Positions 29,466 through 36,961 of a stretch of DNA of 64,000 nt are shown here, in pieces. Under the pieces are notes generated by a model. That model searched no databases and was not told the origin of the DNA. It worked only from the letters and a program-made list of their open reading frames with translations. The position numbers were made by a program, and so were the translations under genes. The DNA is from Gammaproteobacteria bacterium (GTDB taxonomy: Bacteria; Pseudomonadota; Gammaproteobacteria; Steroidobacterales; Steroidobacteraceae). The stretch covers positions 1 through 64,000 of the forward strand of contig JAQGOF010000067.1 in assembly GCA_028293745.1 (NCBI GenBank), read 5' to 3'. Within the stretch, counting starts at the first letter, position 1. Each line of letters opens with the position of its first letter.

Positions 29466-30995
29466 TCAGATCGCCATACACACCGACTTCAGCTCGGTGT
29501 ACAGGTCCAGCACAGCCCTCCCATGCTCGCGCCCAAACCCGGACTGTTTGAAACCACCGAACGGCATGTTGGGATCCACGAAGTTGTGGCAGTTCACCCA
29601 GACGGTGCCGGCGCGAATCCTGGGCACGAGACGTTGAACCGCGCGCAGGTCGTTGGACCAGATGCTGGCGGCAAGCCCATAAGGGGTGTCATTGGCCAGC
29701 GCGGCGATGTCATCGAGGTCTTCGAACCGCTGTGCGACCAGCACGGGCCCGAAAATCTCCTCACGCACTACTTTCATGTCGGAGCGTACGTTGGCAAGCA
29801 CTGTCGGCTTGACATAGAAGCCTGGCGACGAAGGTGTCTCGCCGCCTGCTACGACGGTAGCCCCTTCCTTGCGGCCCGACTCGATGTATCCGAGTACGCG
29901 CTCCTGTTGCTCGCGCGAGACGAGCGGACCCATCTGAGTCTTGGGATCGAGGCCGGGCCCAAGCTGAATGGAGCTCGCCGCCGTGCTGATGCCTTCAACC
30001 ACCCGGTCGAAGACTTTCTTGTGGGCAAACAGGCGGGTCCCAGCGCAACAGACCTGGCCGGCGTTGAAGAAGATCGCATTGGCTGCACCGCCGATGACAC
30101 TGTCGATATCGGCATCGGGCAGCACGATCACGGGCGACTTTCCACCCAGCTCCAGGGACACTCGCTTGAGAGTGTCCGTGGCCGACTTGTTGATGAGCTT
30201 GCCAACAGGGGTGGATCCCGTAAAGGCAACTTTGTCCACGCCAGGATGGGCAACCAGCGCTGCTCCCGTCGTTTCGCCAAGACCTGTGAGGACGTTGACG
30301 ACTCCAGGCGGGAAACCAGCCTCGGCGATCAACTCCGCGAGGCGTAGCGCCGTAAGCGGGGTTTGCTCAGCGGGCTTGAGGATGCAGGTGCAACCCGTTG
30401 CGAGTGCAGGCCCCAATTTCCAGGCTGCCATCGCGAGGGGGAAATTCCAGGGAACGATCTGCGCCACAACGCCAACTGGCTCGCGCTGCGTGTAGGTGTG
30501 AAACTTGACGCCCGGCGGCCCATGGATCGAGGTGGCGAATGTCGAGCCTTCGATCCGGGTCGCCCACCCCGCCATGTAACGAAAGTAATCGCGAGTACCC
30601 GCAACATCCACGACGGTCGCCATGAACTTGGTCTTACCGTTGTCGATGCTTTCGAGCTCGGCCAACTCGTCCATGTTCTTCTCGACCAGGTCCGACAGCT
30701 TCCACAGTAATGCCTGTCGGTCGGCAGGCAACATGTCCGCCCATGGGCCCGATTCGAACGCCTTGCGGGCGGCTGCGACCGCGCGGTCCACGTCTGCCTC
30801 GTTGGCGTCCGCAACCGAAGCGATTTCGCGCCCGGTCGCGGGATCGACGACCGAAATGCGCTCGCGGGATTTCGACTCCACCCACTCGCCACCGATGAAC
30901 AGGCGGGGCGGGCGCTTCAGGAACTTTGCGACGGCCGCCGAAGGATCTGGCTGCAAAGGAATCTGGTATTGAGTTAGTGCGGGCGATGCGTTCAA
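29466..30995 (-). CDS. Aldehyde dehydrogenase (phenylacetaldehyde/betaine-aldehyde DH-like)
   Basis: VPWNFPLAMAAWKLGPALATGCTCILKPAEQTPLTAL, FTGSTPVGKLI, LELGGKSPVIVLPDADID, FFNAGQVCCAGTR; TTG start. Confidence 0.92.
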   Translation of the reverse strand: MNASPALTQYQIPLQPDPSAAVAKFLKRPPRLFIGGEWVESKSRERISVVDPATGREIASVADANEADVDRAVAAARKAFESGPWADMLPADRQALLWKLSDLVEKNMDELAELESIDNGKTKFMATVVDVAGTRDYFRYMAGWATRIEGSTFATSIHGPPGVKFHTYTQREPVGVVAQIVPWNFPLAMAAWKLGPALATGCTCILKPAEQTPLTALRLAELIAEAGFPPGVVNVLTGLGETTGAALVAHPGVDKVAFTGSTPVGKLINKSATDTLKRVSLELGGKSPVIVLPDADIDSVIGGAANAIFFNAGQVCCAGTRLFAHKKVFDRVVEGISTAASSIQLGPGLDPKTQMGPLVSREQQERVLGYIESGRKEGATVVAGGETPSSPGFYVKPTVLANVRSDMKVVREEIFGPVLVAQRFEDLDDIAALANDTPYGLAASIWSNDLRAVQRLVPRIRAGTVWVNCHNFVDPNMPFGGFKQSGFGREHGRAVLDLYTELKSVCMAI

Positions 30996-31058
30996 GCAAG
31001 ACCTCCGTGCAATGCAACTGACGGCGTTATGGCGAAGGGGTCATTTCGTGGGCGCGGA

Positions 31059-31817
31059 TCAGCCGCCGAAGGTGCGCAACACTTCCGGCACCTTGTTCGG
31101 CATCGCCAGCGCTGCCTTGACGGCGGGACGCTCGTTCATCCGTGCCAGCCATTGGACCGCGCGCGGCGTGAGCCGCTCGTTCATCAGTTCGGGAAAGAAC
31201 CGCGGCACGCCCGCAACCATCGAGTAACTGTTGACCTCCGCCAGGGAATACGTCTGCCCCGCGATCCAGGGCGACTCCTTCAGGATCTCCTCCAGGCGCT
31301 GAATCGAAACACCGAGCTTGCGGCGCGCGTCCGCGAGCTGGGCCTCGGTAAATGACTCGCCCGCAATGGTTGCCCATTTGTCGCGCTGCTCCTTGAGCGG
31401 GATACGCGCCAACACTTCGTCGAGCTCGTCCTTGTTCAGGCTCCTGGCCACCCGGCGCACCATGTTGTGCCAGCCGATCATGGACAGCGCGGGACAGAAA
31501 TACTCATCGACGAACTTGCTCCAGATGCGCATGCGCGCGCGCTCGAATGGATCGCGCGGCCGCAAAGGAACCTGGGGAAACACTTCGTCGAGGTATTCAT
31601 TGATGACCGTGGATTCGGTGATGGTCGCGCCGTCGTGCACCAGTACGGGGACCTGGCCATTCGGGTTGATGGCGACGAACCCGGGCTGATGCTGTTCGAA
31701 GCGCAACAGGTCCACGTAGTGACTGGTGAACTCGATGCCCTTCTCCTTGAGGCACAGGAGCACCTTCATGGAGTTGGCAACCGGCTCGGCGTGATACAGC
31801 TCCAGCATAGATGGCAT
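31059..31817 (-). CDS. Glutathione S-transferase, LigF-like beta-etherase family
   Basis: MLELYHAEPVANSMKVLLCLKEKGIEFTSHYVDLLRFEQHQPGFVAINPNGQVPVLVHDGATITESTVINEYLDEVFP...DPFERARMRIWSKFVDEYFCPALSMIGW...LGVSIQRLEEIL; the DPFxRAxMRxWxKxVDEYFC block matches recalled LigF. Confidence 0.8.
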   Translation of the reverse strand: MPSMLELYHAEPVANSMKVLLCLKEKGIEFTSHYVDLLRFEQHQPGFVAINPNGQVPVLVHDGATITESTVINEYLDEVFPQVPLRPRDPFERARMRIWSKFVDEYFCPALSMIGWHNMVRRVARSLNKDELDEVLARIPLKEQRDKWATIAGESFTEAQLADARRKLGVSIQRLEEILKESPWIAGQTYSLAEVNSYSMVAGVPRFFPELMNERLTPRAVQWLARMNERPAVKAALAMPNKVPEVLRTFGG

Positions 31818-31992
31818 TGGACCCGAGGCCGCACTCGCGACTCTCGACCCACCGCGAACCCGGCATCCACCCACAAGGAAATTGTCCACGCCTGGATCCA
31901 TCCTGCGCCCATCTTGCGCCGCGGCGGTTATTCGGATTGACTAAGCAGGGGGGCGCCCAGCTCGTACACCAGCGTCTCCAGGGGGAAGCCAG

Positions 31993-32973
31993 ATGGCTCA
32001 GCTGGAAACATTTTCGACGGCCGAGCAGCCGCAACACCGGCGGCTCGAATACTGGAACGATCTGACCGGCAGCGCATTCACTCCGCTCGTGACGGATCCG
32101 GTCGATCGGCGCGCGTTTGTTGGCCGCCTGACCCGCACGCAGATAGGTGACATCCGGCTGTCAGAGGCCCGCTCGGAACCCGCCACCGTGCGGCATTCGC
32201 GTCAGCACGTGGCACGCGCGCGCGAAGCGCTGTTCATGTTGTGTCTGCAACTCGACGGAGTCAGCATTAACCGCCAGCAGGGACGCGAAGCGGTGTTGAG
32301 GTACGGCGACTTTCATCTGCTCGACAGCCTGCGGCCGTACGAAGTGTGCTTCCAGGAAGCCAACCGCATGCTGGTGTTGAGTATTCCACAGCAGGAGCTC
32401 GCGCGGCGAATGGCCAACCCGGAGGGCGTCGTGGGCATTCCGCTTTCGGGCAGGAGCGGCGTATCGGGCCTGCTCTCCGCATTGCTGTGCAATTTCTGGC
32501 ATCAGCGGCGCAGCGGCGACGAGCGCTTTCTGTCACCCCACTTCAGCGAGGCCATCCTCGATCTGATTGCGAGTGCCTATGCGGGCCTGTCGCAGGGCGC
32601 GATCGCCGGCACATCGGTTGCCATCGCAAGGCGCGAGCAGATTCGAACTTACATCGAGTCTCACCTGCACGATCCGGCCCTCACGCCAGGCCGCGTGGCC
32701 GCGGCGGTACATCTGTCCGCGCGGCGCCTGCATCAGCTTTTCGAAGCGGATGGCGAGACGGTCGGAAGTTACATCCTGCGCCGGCGCCTGGAGGAATGTG
32801 CCCGCGCGATTTCGGATGCCGCCCAGCGCAGCCGCACGGTGACAGAGATTGCGTTTCTGCACGGTTTCAACAACGCATCGCATTTTGGCCGGGTGTTTCG
32901 TGAGCGCTATGGAGCCACGCCCAGTGACTACCGCCGCAGGGGTGCCGAACTGCCACGAGCCAGGCTGCCGTGA
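31993..32973 (+). CDS. AraC-family regulator, copy 2 (paralogue of 21085-22044)
   Basis: MAQLETFSTAEQPQHRRLEYWNDLTGSAF...RRRLEECARAISDAAQRSRTVTEIAFLHGFNNASHFGRVFRERYGATPSDYRR; collinear with copy 1. Confidence 0.92.
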   Translation: MAQLETFSTAEQPQHRRLEYWNDLTGSAFTPLVTDPVDRRAFVGRLTRTQIGDIRLSEARSEPATVRHSRQHVARAREALFMLCLQLDGVSINRQQGREAVLRYGDFHLLDSLRPYEVCFQEANRMLVLSIPQQELARRMANPEGVVGIPLSGRSGVSGLLSALLCNFWHQRRSGDERFLSPHFSEAILDLIASAYAGLSQGAIAGTSVAIARREQIRTYIESHLHDPALTPGRVAAAVHLSARRLHQLFEADGETVGSYILRRRLEECARAISDAAQRSRTVTEIAFLHGFNNASHFGRVFRERYGATPSDYRRRGAELPRARLP

Positions 32974-33119
32974 GCGCCGCGGCCCCACCGGCCACCGAAT
33001 AAACTCATCTGTCGCTGACAGGCGTCAATGCGCGCGGTGGGTTTGCAGCCACCCCGTTCCCGATTGGCTCTAAACTGCAATGACGACGAACAATAGTCAT
33101 TCCACGCCCGAGGGACACA

Positions 33120-33854
33120 GTGGATCCAGTGCCGTTGCGGTTCGGTATCTTTTGCCTGTGCATCATGGCCGCAGCGCTGGCGCCGCGCTCCGCACGGGCT
33201 GTCACCGTCGAGGGCGACATCAGCTACACCAACGACTACGTTTTCAGAGGGATTTCGGAAACAGGCGGGCGCAGCGCCGGGCAGATCGACGTGCGCGTCA
33301 GCACCCGGGACGGAACATTCCTGGGAATCTTTGCCTCGACGCTGGGGCACACCTGGCAACGCAAGTGGGGGAGCTTCGGTTGGGACTATGAGCTGGAAAC
33401 ATACCTGGGCCATCGCTTCGACCTCTCGCCCGCCTGGAGTGCCACGCTGACGGGGGTGAGCTACTCGTACCTGAAGGGAAACGTTCGCATGTCGGACGAC
33501 TACCAGGAGATTTCGGTCGCGGCGTCCTATCTTGATCTTTGGACCATGACCGTAGCCTTTATCCCGAATGCAGTGCGTTTCGACGGAGATTACAGACTGG
33601 GGCGTTATCCGGCCTACGTCGTAGACAACTCGGTCCAGTTACCCCTGATTGGACGGATCTTTCTCACTGCCGGCGCCGGCTACTACACCTCAGACGAGAC
33701 CGGATATGCCTTTGGAAATGCAGGCCTTGGCTTTCAATTCAAGAGCTTACGGGTGGACGGGGGCTACTACTTCGCTCAGGACCGTGCCCGGGCGCTTTTC
33801 CCGTACGGGCGGGCCGGCAGCCGCTTCGCGGGCACCGTAAGCTGGCATTTCTGA
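33120..33854 (+). CDS. TorF-family putative porin
   Basis: VEGDISYTNDYVFRGISETGGRSAGQIDVRVSTRDGTFLGIFASTL...GSFGWDYELETYLGHRFDLSPAWSATLTGVSYSYL; signal peptide, beta-barrel-like pattern ending WHF. Confidence 0.8.
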   Translation: MDPVPLRFGIFCLCIMAAALAPRSARAVTVEGDISYTNDYVFRGISETGGRSAGQIDVRVSTRDGTFLGIFASTLGHTWQRKWGSFGWDYELETYLGHRFDLSPAWSATLTGVSYSYLKGNVRMSDDYQEISVAASYLDLWTMTVAFIPNAVRFDGDYRLGRYPAYVVDNSVQLPLIGRIFLTAGAGYYTSDETGYAFGNAGLGFQFKSLRVDGGYYFAQDRARALFPYGRAGSRFAGTVSWHF

Positions 33855-33911
33855 AGGCCGTTTTGAACCTGGATGCCTTTGCGTGACACTTACCGTGAAA
33901 GGATGTGAGAC

Positions 33912-34556
33912 GTGAGAGGCCCAAACCACAACGAAACGCACGGGCCGCCGGCAACGGCGGAGCACAGTTATCGCAGCGGCGCATCAGCGGCCCGCGAGAA
34001 GGAGCTCATTGCCAAGATCGCCAAGGGCGACCGACGGGCCTTCGAAGAGCTCTACAACCTTTATCATCGCCGGCTCGCGCGGTTCCTGACGCGCCTGACC
34101 CGGCGTTATGACGTAGCGGAAGAGGTCATCAACGACACCTTCTGGATCGTCTGGAAGAAGGCGGGAGACTTTCGTGGCGAGTCGCAGCCGTCCACCTGGA
34201 TACTCGGCATCGCCTACCGAAGAGCGAGAAATGCGTTCCGGTCCTCGGCACGGACGGGTTCCGCAGAGAACCTGGACGCTCTGCTGGAACCACCTACCAG
34301 TGACGAACCGATGCGGACCGAGGAGTTGCGGGACTGGCTGCTCCAGGGCCTGGTTCAACTGCCCGTAGAGCAGCGGCTCGCCGTCGAGCTGTGTTATGAG
34401 CTCGGTTATTCATGTGAGGAGATTTCGGCAATTATGGGTTGTCCCGTCAACACAGTGAAGACGCGCTTGTTTCATGCGCGGGCCAAACTGCAGAAGCTGC
34501 TTCCCGTGTTGGGTGGAAGCGCTGCGCCTCCTGGCGAGAGCCGAGGTAAGACATGA
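33912..34556 (+). CDS. ECF-type RNA polymerase sigma factor
   Basis: FEELYNLYHRRLARFLTRLTRRYDVAEEVINDTFWIVWKKAGDFRGESQPSTWILGIAYRRARN ... LPVEQRLAVELCYELGYSCEEISAIMGCPVNTVKTRLFHARAKL. Confidence 0.95.
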   Translation: MRGPNHNETHGPPATAEHSYRSGASAAREKELIAKIAKGDRRAFEELYNLYHRRLARFLTRLTRRYDVAEEVINDTFWIVWKKAGDFRGESQPSTWILGIAYRRARNAFRSSARTGSAENLDALLEPPTSDEPMRTEELRDWLLQGLVQLPVEQRLAVELCYELGYSCEEISAIMGCPVNTVKTRLFHARAKLQKLLPVLGGSAAPPGESRGKT

Positions 34557-35344
34557 TGGCCCTGGATGAACGCGCTCTCCATGAAGAAGTCTGGCTGCTG
34601 CTGCCGTGGCTGGCCAACGGCCGGCTTTCGCCGGCAGAACGCGAGACGGCACAGGAGCACGTGCGGCGTTGCAATGCGTGTGAGCGGGAGCTCGCACTAC
34701 AACAGTTGATGTGCAACGCCTTCACGGAACCGGACCGGGTGACTTATGCCCCGGGTCCCTCGTTCCGCAAACTGATGGACCGTATCGATAGCGACAGCAG
34801 GACTCGCGACGATGAAGCCAGCGAGGAGTCCCTGCGCGACTGGCAGCCCGCGGGCCGTTCGCCCGGTCACCCAGCGCTGACCCGTGCTCGCCGTGTATCG
34901 CTGTGGCGGCCTCCGGGGCTCGCCTGGGCTGCAAGCTTTCTGATCCTGTTCGGCCTCACGGGAATGATGTTTACGGCCTATCGCTGGTCGGCGCCGGTGT
35001 TCCACACGAAATCGGATGATTCCGTCGTGACTCCCAACGTCCTGCACATCGCTCTCGACCGCTCGCTGCCGATCGGCGAAGTCCAGGAGTTGCTGCGGGC
35101 GGGCGGCGCACGAATCGTCGAGAGCCCGAGCAATACCGGGTTTCTGGGCGTGACACCGGTCGGCGTCATCGCCGGGCAGACAACGGAGGCGAGCGCAAAC
35201 AAGCAACTGCGCGCGCTTTCGGCGCGCTTGCGCGCCGACCCGCGAGTGCTGTGGGTACAGCCTCTTGCGGATGAAGGAATACCGGCCGACCTGCGAGCGC
35301 CGGATGCCGCTGACCAGCGAGCGCCGGATGCCCGGGAGCACTGA
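34553..35344 (+). CDS. Anti-sigma factor: zinc-finger-like N-terminus, one TM, periplasmic subtilase-prodomain-like C-terminus
   Basis: LPWLANGRLSPAERETAQEHVRRCNACERELALQQ; TM LAWAASFLILFGLTGMMFTAY; C-terminal ALDRSLPIGEVQELLRAGGARIVESPSNTGFLGVTPVG...LRALSARLRADPRVLWVQPLADE. ATGA-coupled to sigma. Confidence 0.82.
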   Translation: MMALDERALHEEVWLLLPWLANGRLSPAERETAQEHVRRCNACERELALQQLMCNAFTEPDRVTYAPGPSFRKLMDRIDSDSRTRDDEASEESLRDWQPAGRSPGHPALTRARRVSLWRPPGLAWAASFLILFGLTGMMFTAYRWSAPVFHTKSDDSVVTPNVLHIALDRSLPIGEVQELLRAGGARIVESPSNTGFLGVTPVGVIAGQTTEASANKQLRALSARLRADPRVLWVQPLADEGIPADLRAPDAADQRAPDAREH

Positions 35345-36654
35345 TGCGCGTTCTTGCGCGTGCGGGCGCCCTTGCTGCACTGGTCCTGTCATCATGGGCC
35401 TGCGCGCCCGCGACGGCTGACACAGCGGCTTCGAAGTTCGATACCGGCCACCAGTTCGTGGTCGTGACATTCGCAAACGACCCCTATCGCCCCCCCGCAC
35501 GCGCCGGCAGCACCGGCCGCCGCTACGCAGGCGGCAGCTACGGCCTGGCACAAGGCGCGCGTAACAATGCGCAGCGCGTGGCGGCCACCTATTCGCTCAG
35601 GCAGGTTGCGAGCTGGCCGATCAAAGAGCTCGGCGTGCACTGTGTCGTGTACGAAATCCCGGACTCGCGATCGATAACCGAGGTACTCGCCACACTGACA
35701 AGGGATCCGCGCATCACCCTCGCGCAACCCTTGCAGGAGTTCCACACTTTGACCAGCGAGGCGGCGCCTGGCACGTACAACGATCCCCTGTACAGCCTTC
35801 AGACCAATCTCGTCGCCTTGGACATTCCCGCCGCCCATCAGCGCACACAGGGCGCCGGCATAAAGGTCGCATTGATCGACACCGGCGTGGACAGCACACA
35901 TCCTGACCTGCGCGAGCGGATCTCCGGTACGCGCTCGTTCGTAACTACGGATTTTCTCACGCCTGCGGCAGCGGCTGCCAAACCCGCCGCTGCGGCCTCG
36001 TATCGGCATGGCACCGCGATGGCAGGATTGATCGCCGCCGTTGCAAACAACAAGGTAGGTATCGTCGGCATCGCGCCGCTGGCGCGGATCGAGGTATTCG
36101 AAGCCTGCTGGCAGCTCAAGCCCAACACGGACGCGGCGGCCTGCAACACCTTTACGCTTGCCCAGGCACTCGCCGCGGCGCTCGAGGCCCGCATTCCCCT
36201 GATCAACCTGAGTATCGCCGGCCCCGCCGATCCCCTGCTGTCCGCCCTGGTGCAGAGCGGTCTGAAGCGCGGCGTGATCTTCGTCGGCTCGGCGGCCGAT
36301 GTCGCCGATGCTTTTCCAACCAACATCCATGGAGTGATCGGAGTTGCCAACAGCGACGCTCCGCAGCACAACCAGGGCGAAGCGACGCTCGCCGCGCCGG
36401 CAACGCACGTTATGACACTGCTGCCCGATGCCCAATACGATTTCGAATCGGGCACGTCCGTAGCCGCGGCGGAACTGACAGGCGTGGTGGCGCTGCTGCT
36501 CAGTGCCAACAATCACCTGACGGCTGACTCGATCGTCTCGCTCTTGAAGAGCACCGCAGGTCCTGCGATGCAGAGTGCCTCAATCGACGTCAACGCCGCC
36601 CTGGCAAAGATGGACGCCGAAAGAGTGGGCCGGCTGGCCCGCTCGAGCCACTGA
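35344..36654 (+). CDS. Exported S8 (subtilisin-like) serine protease
   Basis: Triad motifs VALIDTGVDSTHPDL, YRHGTAMAGLIAA, FESGTSVAAAELTG; N-terminal signal and prodomain ending LATLTRDPRITLAQPLQEF; start overlaps anti-sigma stop (TGATG). Confidence 0.9.
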   Translation: MRVLARAGALAALVLSSWACAPATADTAASKFDTGHQFVVVTFANDPYRPPARAGSTGRRYAGGSYGLAQGARNNAQRVAATYSLRQVASWPIKELGVHCVVYEIPDSRSITEVLATLTRDPRITLAQPLQEFHTLTSEAAPGTYNDPLYSLQTNLVALDIPAAHQRTQGAGIKVALIDTGVDSTHPDLRERISGTRSFVTTDFLTPAAAAAKPAAAASYRHGTAMAGLIAAVANNKVGIVGIAPLARIEVFEACWQLKPNTDAAACNTFTLAQALAAALEARIPLINLSIAGPADPLLSALVQSGLKRGVIFVGSAADVADAFPTNIHGVIGVANSDAPQHNQGEATLAAPATHVMTLLPDAQYDFESGTSVAAAELTGVVALLLSANNHLTADSIVSLLKSTAGPAMQSASIDVNAALAKMDAERVGRLARSSH

Positions 36655-36685
36655 AGCCACAAGGACTGTAGGGGTTGACCGCGAG

Positions 36686-36719
36686 GTGCCGGGCCGGGCC
36701 CGAAGGCCCGACCCGACAC
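36686..36719 (+). terminator. Strong GC hairpin after S8 protease (possible terminator without clear U-tract)
   Basis: GTGCCGGGCCGGGCC-CGAA-GGCCCGACCCGACAC, two mismatches. Confidence 0.4.
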
Positions 36720-36778
36720 CCCCTCGATTCGGTGGGAGCCGCAGCGCGGCTCAGATCTGGACGACGACTTTACCGCAA

Positions 36779-36806
36779 CGCGACGCTTTTCTGGTAGTGC
36801 GTCGCG
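36779..36806. repeat. Inverted repeat CGCGACGC-N12-GCGTCGCG
   Basis: Perfect 8-bp arms upstream of TonB receptor. Confidence 0.5.
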
Positions 36807-36818
36807 CGCAAACCAATT

Positions 36819-36830
36819 GACACCGGTGTC
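36819..36830. promoter_or_regulatory. Perfect 12-bp palindrome GACACCGGTGTC (candidate operator of TonB receptor gene)
   Basis: Even palindrome with central CCGG, context TTGACACCGGTGTCTAA, 131 nt upstream of the TBDR start; LacI-type operator-like. Confidence 0.55.
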
Positions 36831-36961
36831 TAAGCCCGCTGTTGCTCAGCTGACACAGCCGCGGCCATTCACTCTCAGGCGACAAAAACAGCCCTGTTGG
36901 GAGAGCCCCGCAGTCGGCCTCGGGCGTCTCATTTGCGCAACCTGGGGGGGGGATCCAACCT

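Noticed and set aside
35392-36516. 374-aa minus-strand ORF
   Set aside because: Antisense to the S8 protease with intact catalytic motifs; no domain recognisable.
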